From the NCBI GenBank assembly GCA_022450155.1, contig JAKUQR010000001.1:93868-157867 (forward strand): 64,000 nt of DNA, read 5' to 3'. Source of the DNA: Gammaproteobacteria bacterium. GTDB taxonomy: Bacteria; Pseudomonadota; Gammaproteobacteria; Arenicellales; UBA868. Numbering within the stretch: position 1 is the stretch's first letter; each line of letters starts with the position of its first letter. Under the pieces are notes generated by a model. That model was given only the letters and a program-made list of their open reading frames with translations, ran no database searches and had not been told where the DNA came from. This document shows positions 52,250 through 60,933 of this stretch, piece after piece. Both the position numbers and the translations under genes were made by a program.

Positions 52250-52980
52250 CCAGAAAGTCCCAATCCGGACTGTACGGGCATCGGTGATTGTGTCTTGCGC
52301 TCTAAAAATCCGATCTCGTCCAGAAAGTACTTGGTTTGGAATGGACCCATTAACCCAGCCATCCGGTTGAGGTCGGCAGGCGTATCGATATCAAATCCGA
52401 ATCCCGACAACGGCATCAACTCTAGATAGAGATCGTTTTGCTTGGCAAGGGCGATATGGGTATCTTTGCTGCTGTGTCCGAATCGGGGGGGCAACAATGT
52501 TGGCGGTGCCATTGCGAGGCTGTTGGTTCCCCGATCATCGTGTGAAGGCACGATCGTGACCGAACCGTTGTCCTGTATAGACCTGATCAAACCAGAAATC
52601 TCATCACTTGTCACAACAGGTATATCGCCGGGTATCGTAAATGCGCCAGTTATCTCTCGTCGATCAAGCTCAGTCAACCCGTAGGCAATGGCTTCATTGA
52701 GCCCACCATGACCTGGGTCTGCCAGAGATTCTACGCCAGCGCGACGGAGATGTGACATCGCTACGGAACAACTGGTGATCGCCAGAACACCTCCTATCGA
52801 TGAGACGCTAGTCAGCGCAGACAGCACATCAGCCAGCATCACCTCGTACAACTGCCGTCGCTGATGTGGCGACAAAACCGGAGAAAGGCGTGAATTGGCC
52901 TCAGCAGCCGGTTTCAACGGCAGGATCGCCCACGGAAAATAATCGGCCATTGCGGTACCCGCTGCGGATTCGATAGACAC
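52246..52980 (-). CDS. cofC: 2-phospho-L-lactate (or PEP/3PG) guanylyltransferase CofC/FbiD
   Basis: Nucleotidyltransferase of 244 residues that activates the phospho-acid used in F420 side-chain synthesis. Seen: the start WAILPLKPAAEANSRL (NTP-binding strand and loop), LSPHQRRQLYEVMLADVL, GAFTIPGDIPVV, SHDDRGTNSLAMAPP, FGHSSKDTHIALAK, and FGFDIDTPADLNRM. These are diagnostic for CofC. Whether it prefers phospholactate, phosphoenolpyruvate or 3-phosphoglycerate is set by a few residues I cannot assign by eye. A GTG at 52980, overlapping the cofD stop by one base, is the annotated start; an ATG at 52950 is possible. Confidence 0.9.
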   Translation of the reverse strand: MSIESAAGTAMADYFPWAILPLKPAAEANSRLSPVLSPHQRRQLYEVMLADVLSALTSVSSIGGVLAITSCSVAMSHLRRAGVESLADPGHGGLNEAIAYGLTELDRREITGAFTIPGDIPVVTSDEISGLIRSIQDNGSVTIVPSHDDRGTNSLAMAPPTLLPPRFGHSSKDTHIALAKQNDLYLELMPLSGFGFDIDTPADLNRMAGLMGPFQTKYFLDEIGFLERKTQSPMPVQSGLGLSG

Positions 52981-53954
52981 TACCCGGCTATTGTCTCAGA
53001 AAACGAGATCACTTCGGTAGCCAAAAGCCGCTTATCTCGTTCGTTAGCCATATCGGTATCTGTAATCCGTACCTTAATGCCTAAATCCTCGATCGCACCC
53101 GATAACTCCCGATCAGCCGGGTCGATCACAATACCGTCCAGAATATCAGCGTAGTGTTGAGCCACCGTCAAGGTTGAGACCGCACACCCTAATTCCATCA
53201 TGATTTTTGCGGTTGGACCCTTGAAGGCATGAGATTGAATCAACGGTGACACAGCAACCACCGGTGCAGGTGATGCTGCCAGACGGTGCCGCAAATCGGC
53301 GATCTCGAGTATAGGATCCAAACTCAGATAGGGATTTGATGGAGACAGTATCACTGCCTCCAGTCGATCTCCTGCAAGCAACCGACCGATCTCAGGCAAA
53401 AGCGTGGCTTGGGATGCACCTTGATAACGAAGGCCGGTTACCGGCGGCTCACATCGCTCACGGACAAAATATTCCTGGAAAGACAAGGTTCGGTCGGTGG
53501 TATCTATTATGGTCCGGACCTCATCATCGGTCGGCGGTACGAGTATTGCAGTAACGCCGAAGGCCCGGCACAGGTGCCGTGTGACCGCCGATAAAGTCTC
53601 TCCTTCACCCATGCGAACAGAGCGTTCCAGGTGTACCGCGAGGTCCCGGTCGCCCAGGCGAAACCAGTCGATGCCGCCGAGATCGGACAAAGTGTTCAGC
53701 ACGGTCCACGACTCCTGCGCTCTACCCCAGCCTCGATCCGGATCTGCGACACCGGCCAAGGTATACATCAGCGTATCGAGGTCCGGTGAAATATGAAGGC
53801 CCCAGTGGCTGAAGTCGTCACCCACGTTACCGATGACCAGTAACTCTTCGCTGGACTGCTCGAGATATAGCCCGAGCGCAAGCTTGGCACCACCGACGCC
53901 GCCCGATAAAATCGCGTAACGACAGTCAGTGATATCGGCATCAACACTGTTCAT
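52980..53954 (-). CDS. cofD: 2-phospho-L-lactate transferase CofD/FbiA
   Basis: Transfers the phospho-acid moiety from the GDP adduct to Fo, giving F420-0 (or its dehydro or 3PG form). A 324-residue enzyme with the family signatures: YAILSGGVGGAKLALGLYL near the N-terminus, VIGNVGDDFSHWGLHISPDL, DTLMYTLAG, WFRLGDRDLAVHL, ATLLPEIGRLLAG, AVILSPSNPYLSLDPIL, and a C-terminal KVRITDTDMA. The last nucleotide of its stop is shared with the cofC start codon, and its ATG overlaps the cofE stop by four bases. The call is firm. Confidence 0.95.
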   Translation of the reverse strand: MNSVDADITDCRYAILSGGVGGAKLALGLYLEQSSEELLVIGNVGDDFSHWGLHISPDLDTLMYTLAGVADPDRGWGRAQESWTVLNTLSDLGGIDWFRLGDRDLAVHLERSVRMGEGETLSAVTRHLCRAFGVTAILVPPTDDEVRTIIDTTDRTLSFQEYFVRERCEPPVTGLRYQGASQATLLPEIGRLLAGDRLEAVILSPSNPYLSLDPILEIADLRHRLAASPAPVVAVSPLIQSHAFKGPTAKIMMELGCAVSTLTVAQHYADILDGIVIDPADRELSGAIEDLGIKVRITDTDMANERDKRLLATEVISFSETIAG

Positions 53955-54724
53955 CTAAAGAGGTCCTGGTCAACCGGGCGAATGAGCGACGAGGCTGACT
54001 GCTCATCTGATCCTGAACTGAATCCGCGGATCAACACCACGGGACTTTTTTCAGCCGCCTGGCCCTGTAACAAAGTTGCTGCACTCGCCAATTCATCGGC
54101 AATCGCTTCCTCACTGACCTTTAGCGACACACCAAACAGGTCGGGCTTTCCACGATGATCCTCCAGCGCAGTTACACCGGCCACACCTATGGCAAGGCTT
54201 GTGGTCCCCAGTCGCCAGGCCCGACCCACACTGTCGTTAATAATGATGCCGACACTGCTGCCGGTCTGCTGTTTGATACGCCTGCGATATTCCCGCGCGC
54301 TGCCATCGGGATCTTTTGGCAGCAGCAGCACCTGTTCGACAGTAGTGGACGGTGCCACGTTGGAGGCATCAATTCCGGCGTTTGCCAGAACAATCCCCAG
54401 TCGATGCGCAACAATGATCAGCTCTTCGATAGCGCGCAACACTTCCGTTGATTCTGACAATATCAGTTCAACCAGGCGGGGATCCTTAGAGGTCTTACGT
54501 GCGAGTTCATGCGCCTGATCGCCGGGTTCAACTTCGGCGAGATTAACCATGCGCCCTTCCGACTTCGAGACTATTTTTTGCGCGATGACCAGAATGTCCC
54601 CGGTTTTCAAGGCCAGGTCGTGTTCGGCCATTGCCACAAGAATCAGCTCAACAACATCACAATCTATATCGATCAGCGGGATGCCCGGTACAGCAGTCAG
54701 CAATAGGTCGTTTGACCCGTCCAT
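53951..54724 (-). CDS. cofE: Coenzyme F420:gamma-L-glutamate ligase CofE, without nitroreductase domain
   Basis: Adds glutamates to F420-0 with GTP. The 257-residue protein covers the CofE domain only: LAVAMAEHDL-like start (VAMAEHDLALKTGDILVIAQK), IVSKSEGRMVNLAEV, GIVLANAGIDASN, INDSVGRAWRLGTTSLAIG, and GKPDLFG. Actinobacterial FbiB is about 450 residues because a C-terminal nitroreductase domain reduces dehydro-F420-0; that domain is absent here and no separate reductase is visible in the window. Its ATG abuts the korB stop codon directly (TAA ATG). Confidence 0.94.
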   Translation of the reverse strand: MDGSNDLLLTAVPGIPLIDIDCDVVELILVAMAEHDLALKTGDILVIAQKIVSKSEGRMVNLAEVEPGDQAHELARKTSKDPRLVELILSESTEVLRAIEELIIVAHRLGIVLANAGIDASNVAPSTTVEQVLLLPKDPDGSAREYRRRIKQQTGSSVGIIINDSVGRAWRLGTTSLAIGVAGVTALEDHRGKPDLFGVSLKVSEEAIADELASAATLLQGQAAEKSPVVLIRGFSSGSDEQSASSLIRPVDQDLFR

Positions 54725-55588
54725 TTATTTTATGAATGATTGCAATGCTTCACGGTAACCGTCAACGAGACTGGGGTCAGAAATATCCTGTCGAGCGGGT
54801 ACATCAAACGCAGTATTGCTCACAAATGATTCCAGCGCTGGTCGTTCACCTTCGTAAATCAAACCAAGCGGTAATCGCCCCTGCTCCCTCAATTCTGTCA
54901 TTCGAGTAAATGCCGCAGCTCGATCTTTTCTGTCATAGCCGGTGTCGTCATCGACGTTATAGACATTGGTACGCCACTCACGGTAAGTGTCGTTATAAGT
55001 GACGCACGGAGACAGTACTTCAAGGTATGCCATCCCGCGTCCTGCAGCGGTGTGTTTCAGTGCAGCGATAGTCAAGTTCAGCAATTGTGCAGGCTGGCCG
55101 CTATAGCCACGTGCAATGAATGTCGAACCCGGAATACTCAAGGCCAGTAGAACTGGGTCGAGGTCTTCTTCGATATTGCCCCGAAAGCCGGTCGTACTGG
55201 TCGGTGATGCCTGCCCTTTAGTCAGACCGTAAGTGCCGTTGTTCATCACGATATAGGTGATTCCAGGATTACGCTTGAACGCGTGGACCAGATGCCCAGC
55301 GCCAATAGCGTAACCATCACCATCACCCCCGACTGCAACGACGGTGAGGTCGGGATTGGCCAGCTTGCACCCGGTCGCCGTCGGCAGAACGCGACCGTGG
55401 AGCGCATGGTAGCCATAACAAGCTAGATAGTTCTGCAGCGACCCGGAGCAACCTATGCCGGCAATGATCATACGCCGATATTCGGGGACCGCCAGTTCAT
55501 CCAATCCTTGTGTTAATGCCTCCAACACACCGAAATCACCGCAGCCTGCACACCAGATCGGTCGGGTAGGTGTGAAAGTCTCTGTCAT
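54725..55588 (-). CDS. 2-oxoacid:acceptor oxidoreductase, beta subunit
   Basis: TPP-binding subunit of a 2-oxoacid:ferredoxin-type oxidoreductase, 287 residues. Seen: IWCAGCGDFGVLEAL with Cys13 and Cys16, IGCSGS (Cys47), the TPP/magnesium motif AVGGDGDGYAIGAGHLVHAF running to MNNGTYGLTKGQASPT, and SPCVTYND with the fourth likely cluster Cys. This is the KorB-type beta subunit, which binds one [4Fe-4S] cluster and no extra ferredoxin domain. It overlaps the alpha-subunit gene by four bases and lies head to tail with cofE. The likely reaction is CoA-dependent oxidative decarboxylation of 2-oxoglutarate, pyruvate or a branched-chain 2-oxoacid. Confidence 0.92.
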   Translation of the reverse strand: MTETFTPTRPIWCAGCGDFGVLEALTQGLDELAVPEYRRMIIAGIGCSGSLQNYLACYGYHALHGRVLPTATGCKLANPDLTVVAVGGDGDGYAIGAGHLVHAFKRNPGITYIVMNNGTYGLTKGQASPTSTTGFRGNIEEDLDPVLLALSIPGSTFIARGYSGQPAQLLNLTIAALKHTAAGRGMAYLEVLSPCVTYNDTYREWRTNVYNVDDDTGYDRKDRAAAFTRMTELREQGRLPLGLIYEGERPALESFVSNTAFDVPARQDISDPSLVDGYREALQSFIK

Positions 55589-57369
55589 GCGACCTTATGA
55601 CTCCTTGATTCTAGGATTTCAATTGTTTTCTGAACCAAGTCATGTGCGCGCAGCGGCACACCGTCAAAGCCCAGGATACTGTGAATATGTGACTCGTCAC
55701 CGCCATGGGCAACTATGAGCCGAGCCAGTTGTCCCGTCAAATTGTATTCAACAACGATGGTACAGCCCATACGGTGGGTAAATTCCGGCGTCTCATCTAG
55801 CATTGGCCACAATGTTCGCGGCTGATGATACTGAACCGATATACCCTTATCGTCAAGAATCTCCAGCGCCTCTGTAATCACGCCGTAAGTCATACCCACA
55901 CCAATCAAACCAATATCAGCGGTTTCACTGCCGTGAGTGATCGCCGATGGTAGATCGGGTCGCATAGTATGCAATTTGGATTGACGCTTCCGCATCATAC
56001 GGACGCGATTACCGGGATCTGTCGACACCTGCCCAAACTCATCGTGCTCATTTCCAGTTACCAAGGACATCCCCCCGGGCGTTCCTGGTGGTGCAAAAGG
56101 CGACACACCGCTGTCGGTAAACGCGTAGCGCTTATAGGTTTTGATAACTGCAAGTGCGTCATCATCCAGGCGATCACCTCGATTGATTACAACCCGCTGC
56201 GGGTCGATTGGGTCGATGGTGGCAAGGTTTTGCGACAGCCCCTGATCCAGCGCGATAAATACCGGAACCTGATACTGCTCTGCCAGATTACAGGCCGTTA
56301 TTGTGATACCGAAGCACTCTTCTGGTGTACTGGGGGCAAGCACTACGCGAGGAAAATCGCCATGGCCCCCATAAACCAGTAAATTTATATCGCTCTGCTC
56401 AGGTTTAGTCGGCATGCCCGTACTGGGACCACTGCGCTGAGAATCAACCACGACCAGCGGGATTTCTGCCATCCCCAGTTGACCAATACCCTCCTGCATC
56501 AGAGACAACCCGGGCCCTGAGGTTGCAACCATCGTCCTCGTGCCCGTCAACGCTGCGCCGATTGCCATATTCACCACTGACAGTTCGTCTTCAGCCTGCC
56601 GCACGATACCTCCGAACTTGGGCAGCCATTTTTCAAGCCACTCCATGATATCTGTTGACGGCGTTATCGGATAGCCGGCGAAAAATCGTCCGCCCGCAAC
56701 CACAAAACCGAACGCCACAGCTTCGTTGCCGGTAATCAACATCTGGGGGTGCGAATCGGTACTGACGATCTCGTAAAGACCGTTGTCAGCCGTCAGCCCA
56801 ACCTCATCGGAAAGTTCGTGGCCGAGTTTCAAAGCGTCCAGATTGTATTTGAGCGCCTGTGCGCCCCGACGGGCAAATCGCTTCTCGAACGACTGGTGCA
56901 TGTCGTCATCACTCAACCCAATCAAACGGCCGATGACCGCAGACGAAACACTGTTCTTGTAAATATCCTGGCGAAATTCCCGGATTGCGTGCCGACTGAA
57001 TGGAATGCCGATCACCCGCGCTCCCTCAGGCACACCACTGTTGGGCGGTAGATCACCACCAGAATTGTCGTGAATCACAATACTTCGGTCATTGAGTCGG
57101 TGGGCGTTCTTTTTAATCGCAGATTGATCAAACACCACAATCAAATCGATCTGGCTACCGATCGCAAGGTGCTCCTCTTTAGACGCACGCAAGGTCGCAG
57201 TCACGATGCCCCCCTTGATACGCGACAGCACATCACGTTCTGTGTAAGCACGAAATCCGACTGATCGTAAGGCGTCTGCCAGAATATTGATGACAGTCAG
57301 TGAACCGTCGCCTCCCTGGCCCGAGACAATGATGCTTAGATCCTCAAGCCGTGGTCTAGCCCCGTTCAT
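55585..57369 (-). CDS. 2-oxoacid:acceptor oxidoreductase, alpha subunit with fused gamma domain
   Basis: A 594-residue protein. The N-terminal gamma domain starts IIVSGQGGDGSLTVINILAD and runs to about 190; from about 205 the pyrimidine-binding alpha domain follows with GNEAVAFGFVVAGGRFFAGY, then PITPSTDIMEWLEK, VATSGPGLSLMQEG, and GMPTKPEQSD. The fused gamma-alpha form is the 2-oxoglutarate-oxidoreductase type. The start at 57369 (MNGARPR) overlaps the FrhB-like stop by four bases; a longer frame beyond it runs through that gene and is rejected. The immediate upstream FrhB-like gene may replace the usual ferredoxin partner. The oxoacid specificity cannot be read. Confidence 0.92.
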   Translation of the reverse strand: MNGARPRLEDLSIIVSGQGGDGSLTVINILADALRSVGFRAYTERDVLSRIKGGIVTATLRASKEEHLAIGSQIDLIVVFDQSAIKKNAHRLNDRSIVIHDNSGGDLPPNSGVPEGARVIGIPFSRHAIREFRQDIYKNSVSSAVIGRLIGLSDDDMHQSFEKRFARRGAQALKYNLDALKLGHELSDEVGLTADNGLYEIVSTDSHPQMLITGNEAVAFGFVVAGGRFFAGYPITPSTDIMEWLEKWLPKFGGIVRQAEDELSVVNMAIGAALTGTRTMVATSGPGLSLMQEGIGQLGMAEIPLVVVDSQRSGPSTGMPTKPEQSDINLLVYGGHGDFPRVVLAPSTPEECFGITITACNLAEQYQVPVFIALDQGLSQNLATIDPIDPQRVVINRGDRLDDDALAVIKTYKRYAFTDSGVSPFAPPGTPGGMSLVTGNEHDEFGQVSTDPGNRVRMMRKRQSKLHTMRPDLPSAITHGSETADIGLIGVGMTYGVITEALEILDDKGISVQYHQPRTLWPMLDETPEFTHRMGCTIVVEYNLTGQLARLIVAHGGDESHIHSILGFDGVPLRAHDLVQKTIEILESRSHKVA

Positions 57370-58688
57370 GAACCGTTCCCTGGCTTCTTCGCGGCTGTAT
57401 CTTTCTTTTTGGGCGGTGGTGGAGGCAAAGGCCGCCATTCTTTTGCGGAATGGCCGTCCTCCCAACCCCGGTAATAGTGCTTGGGATCGAGATTTCCAAT
57501 CAGTTCACGCTCTAAATGAGTGGGCATCAGCGCAGGCAAAGGCCGGTTGCGTTTATAACGCGCAAGACGGCTCAAAAGTTCTTTGGACTTGGGCATCTCG
57601 GAGAGTTCCTTGATCTCGACCCAACCGGCCTTGATCAGTGCCTGCCAGGCCCTGTGCCCAGTCTCTGTCCGAATAACCGTAAACGTCCAGCCGTTGAGTC
57701 CGATACCACCCAACCCGATGTCCGCATTGTCAGCAGCGTAATCCATACAATAAAGACAGGCAGGCCTGGCATACTTACCGAAAGCTTTCAGCGAACGGGT
57801 TTCTTCTCGGCCATCCCGCAACTTAATCTCAAGCCGGCCCTTGATATTGATATTGGTAACATCGCGCTTGGACACTCCCAGATCGTCCGCCAGCCAGTCC
57901 ATACCCTTTTCGGTAAAGGCCTCAGAACAAAAAAGTCCAATCACCAGTCCGATGTTCTGCCTGTACCACTCAGCTACGTCCAGCCGAATACTGGAATATT
58001 GCTGCTGCCGTACACCGTCGACCTGGCACGGCACACCTACAACCGCCAGCGGTGCGATGCCCCGCTTCATGGCTTCGACCAGAACCAGTGTGTTTGGCTG
58101 GTAGGAATAGCGCGACCTGGCGCTCGCAATTACTTCCTCAGGGGTAGTCGCCAGATGGGCGTAACCCATCTGCGGATTGTCTGGATCTTCATTGCCCACC
58201 ACCATGCCCTTTAACTGCCCTGTTTGCATACCATGTATACCAAGCGCTGAACAGATGCCTCCATCCTGACCGGCTTCCAATATGTATTCCTTTGTGGTAC
58301 GCGCGAGTACACCGTAGGCGTAAGGCCCAAACCCATCGTCCATAACGGGTTGGCGCAATTCAATCTGCTGGGCCAGGTCCCGATCAGTCGGTCGCAAAAC
58401 AGGACAAGCATCCACACATAACTCACAAAAAACACAGGCACTGTTTCGCACGTCGACCGGTTTCTCGTTCTCATAATCGAAAACATCAACCGGACATATC
58501 GTCAGGCACGCTGCACAGCCGATACACTTACCGGGATTGACCACCTCTTCCATGAGGAAGTCGACGGCCTTGAACCCTCCCCGGTTGTACTCCGAGCGCC
58601 AGGCGTATGCCCACTCATTCGGATCGGCACCCTCTTCAAGCAGTGCGTGGTAACGCTTCTGGACTTGTTTGGTTAAGTCATCTGTCAT
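57366..58688 (-). CDS. F420 hydrogenase/dehydrogenase beta subunit-like iron-sulfur flavoprotein (FrhB family)
   Basis: A 440-residue member of the FrhB/FpoF/FdhB family (PF04432/PF04422), which exchanges electrons between F420, FAD and iron-sulfur clusters. An N-terminal region carries two [4Fe-4S] motifs, CIGCAACLTIC (55-65) and CVFCELCVDAC (85-95). The catalytic part follows with GVPCQVDGVRQQ, VIGLFCSEAF, and RPACLYCMDYAADNADIGLG, where FrhB binds its own cluster. The last 20 residues are Pro/Lys-rich (PPPPPKKK). It leads korA, korB, cofE, cofD, cofC, fbiC with overlaps, 157 bases after an F420-type LLM gene. I infer that it reduces F420 with electrons from KorAB; it could also pass them in the other direction. 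Confidence 0.88.
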   Translation of the reverse strand: MTDDLTKQVQKRYHALLEEGADPNEWAYAWRSEYNRGGFKAVDFLMEEVVNPGKCIGCAACLTICPVDVFDYENEKPVDVRNSACVFCELCVDACPVLRPTDRDLAQQIELRQPVMDDGFGPYAYGVLARTTKEYILEAGQDGGICSALGIHGMQTGQLKGMVVGNEDPDNPQMGYAHLATTPEEVIASARSRYSYQPNTLVLVEAMKRGIAPLAVVGVPCQVDGVRQQQYSSIRLDVAEWYRQNIGLVIGLFCSEAFTEKGMDWLADDLGVSKRDVTNINIKGRLEIKLRDGREETRSLKAFGKYARPACLYCMDYAADNADIGLGGIGLNGWTFTVIRTETGHRAWQALIKAGWVEIKELSEMPKSKELLSRLARYKRNRPLPALMPTHLERELIGNLDPKHYYRGWEDGHSAKEWRPLPPPPPKKKDTAAKKPGNGS

Positions 58689-58845
58689 ATTTAAATCAGG
58701 CGTGATGTCAACGTATAACCGGGTGGTTGTCGTTATGGCCTGTCTTAGTGGGTTGGTTTACACCGATCGGTCATGTAGTGGTTGTTGAAACACCGGTATT
58801 TTAACTGCTATGAGCTGCCTCAAGCTTCACCCACGTACCGGCAAT

Positions 58846-59688
58846 TCAGTGATCAAACAATGTCGCATACTGATCGAGCAATGGCATGACTTCATCCTTG
58901 CTCTTGGACGGCACCTGGAACAGCACCCGTGTGACGCCCGCCTCCCGACACTTGTTCAAGTAATCTTCTTCAGGCAGTGCACGGAATACGCTAACCGGAA
59001 TTGATGCGGCATCCCGATCTAGTTCTTCCGCACAGTTTCGAAGCTCTGCCATGCCCTTGTGCGGGTCTGCCATCGCCATATTTCCGCGCGGAAGCCAACC
59101 GTCGCAGAAGGACAGTACTCGACGTAGGGAATGCCGGGTGTCCCCACCCAGCAGCACCGGCGGATGCGGTTTCTGAACCGGTTTTGGCCACGACCACACC
59201 GGCTCAAACTGCGTAAATTCACCGTAATAGCTGGCTTCCTCCTGGGTCCACAGAGCTTTGATCGCTTTCACGCGATCAGCCATGACCTTGAATCGAGTCT
59301 CGTAAAGCGTCCCGTGATTCTCCATTTCGTCCTGGTTCCAGCCAGCTCCGATCCCCAGCTCGAATCTACCGCCCGAAACCAGATCCAGGCTAGCCGCTTC
59401 CTTGGCTGTAACAATGGGATCGCGTTGAGCCACCAGGCAGATCCCCGTTCCCAGACGCAGCGTATCCGTGACTGCAGCGGCAGTTGACAAGGCAACAAAA
59501 GGATCCAGTGTATGAGAGTATTCTTTGGGCAACGGCTCCCCGCCCGGAAATGGTGTACAGCGACTGACCGGGATGTGTGTATGTTCACACACGAACATTG
59601 ACTCGAAGCCCCGCGTTTCAAGACCCATTGCCAGGTCCTGTGTTGATATTGAATACTCAGTCGGAAAAACAAATACCCCAAATTTCAT
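58846..59688 (-). CDS. LLM class F420-dependent oxidoreductase
   Basis: A 280-residue luciferase-like protein of the TIGR03619-like F420 group. Seen: MKFGVFVFPTEYSISTQDLA, RGFESMFVCEHTHIPVSR, LRLGTGICLVAQRDPIVTAKE, SGGRFELGIGAGWNQDEMEN, and HPPVLLGGDTRHSLRR. GGAGGAG precedes the ATG at good distance. It lies 32 bases after the CaiB-like gene and 157 bases ahead of the FrhB-like gene, linking the acyl-CoA catabolic genes to the F420 genes. The substrate may be an intermediate of the acyl-CoA pathway. Only the cofactor class is inferred with confidence. Confidence 0.87.
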   Translation of the reverse strand: MKFGVFVFPTEYSISTQDLAMGLETRGFESMFVCEHTHIPVSRCTPFPGGEPLPKEYSHTLDPFVALSTAAAVTDTLRLGTGICLVAQRDPIVTAKEAASLDLVSGGRFELGIGAGWNQDEMENHGTLYETRFKVMADRVKAIKALWTQEEASYYGEFTQFEPVWSWPKPVQKPHPPVLLGGDTRHSLRRVLSFCDGWLPRGNMAMADPHKGMAELRNCAEELDRDAASIPVSVFRALPEEDYLNKCREAGVTRVLFQVPSKSKDEVMPLLDQYATLFDH

Positions 59689-59720
59689 ATCGTAAACTCC
59701 TCCAGATTTTCTACAGTCAG

Positions 59721-60911
59721 TTAGATGATACCGTCACTGCGCAACCCTTGGATACGGGTTTCGCTGTAACCCAAGTCTTTAAGCAATGGCTCAGTATGCT
59801 CTCCCAGGCGTGGCGCCGGGTTTGACGGTGACTTGCCAGCACCTGCATGTACTGGATTTGCGACCAATCGATAATCCCCTTTCGTCGGGTGGGTTAAAGT
59901 CTGCAGCCGACCATGTTCTGTCACAAAAGGGTTTTCAAGCGCCTGGGCGATATCATTCACGGGTGCGACCGGGATGAGTCCGGACAACTTATCAAGCCAC
60001 TGTTCAGTCGTTTGCGACGTCAGTGCCTCGTCGATCAGTTCGGTCAAATGGTCCCGGTGTACCAATCTTTCTTTAAAAGAACTGAACCGTGCATCTCCTT
60101 TCCACTGCGGTCTGGCAATCGCATCGCATAGAGCCAACCAGAATTTTTCTTTGTTGCACATAATGAACAACCATCCGTCAGCGGTGCGGTAAAGCTGACA
60201 TGGCACCAGAGACGGATGTGCAGACCGAGGTAGACGTTCCTGCGTACTGCCTTCGTTGAGGTACCATGCTGCAAGATAATTGGTGTTTGCCAGAGCAAAA
60301 TCAAACAGGCTGACGTCCATATCTTGGCCAATCCCGGTCGATCGTACACCCGTCAAGCCGGCCAAAATGGCATAGGCCAATCCAAGACCTGTCATAAAAT
60401 CGACCACAGAAAGACCGAACCTCGCAGGCGGAGACCCAGGCTCACCCGTCAGCGAAAGATAACCCGCCTCGGCCTGCATGAGGTAGTCGTAGCCCGGCCA
60501 GTCGGCTCTCGGCCCTTCGCGGCCATACGCACTCAGGTGTGCACAGACAATAGCCGAGTTAACTGTATTGAGATCTTGATAGGTCAAACCCAACTTTTCG
60601 GGAACATCGCCGCGAAGATTTGAGCAGATAGCATCAGCCGACCTGACAAGGTCGTGAAATACTTCCTTAGATCCCGCTCTGCTCAAATCCAGGGTGAGGC
60701 TTTTCTTGTTTCGGTTTAGGGCATGAAAAAAGTAACTGTCCCGGTCTTCAAAAAAGTAAGGGCCGACGTCTCGGGAGATATCACCGCCGTCGGAAGGATT
60801 TTCAATCTTGATCACCTCTGCGCCGAGGTCAGCCAGAAACATCGTCCCGAACGGGCCAGCGCCATACTGTTCGACGGCGACGACTCGGACAGCTGCCAAC
60901 GGCAACATCAA
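59721..60911 (-). CDS. CaiB/BaiF family CoA-transferase
   Basis: A 396-residue class III CoA-transferase, moving CoA from a donor acyl-CoA to a carboxylate via an aspartyl-CoA intermediate. Seen: VVAVEQYGAGPFGTMFLADLG near the N-terminus, NRNKKSLTLDLS, ICSNLRGDVPEKLGL, RADWPGYDYLMQAEAG, and SVVDFMTGLGLAYAIL with the catalytic Asp. It is 22 bases downstream of the acyl-CoA dehydrogenase and 32 bases upstream of the LLM gene. It would activate the substrate of the adjacent acyl-CoA dehydrogenase and hydratase. Substrate unknown. Confidence 0.9.
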   Translation of the reverse strand: MMLPLAAVRVVAVEQYGAGPFGTMFLADLGAEVIKIENPSDGGDISRDVGPYFFEDRDSYFFHALNRNKKSLTLDLSRAGSKEVFHDLVRSADAICSNLRGDVPEKLGLTYQDLNTVNSAIVCAHLSAYGREGPRADWPGYDYLMQAEAGYLSLTGEPGSPPARFGLSVVDFMTGLGLAYAILAGLTGVRSTGIGQDMDVSLFDFALANTNYLAAWYLNEGSTQERLPRSAHPSLVPCQLYRTADGWLFIMCNKEKFWLALCDAIARPQWKGDARFSSFKERLVHRDHLTELIDEALTSQTTEQWLDKLSGLIPVAPVNDIAQALENPFVTEHGRLQTLTHPTKGDYRLVANPVHAGAGKSPSNPAPRLGEHTEPLLKDLGYSETRIQGLRSDGII

Positions 60912-60933
60912 CGGATCTTTAACGGGCTAACAG

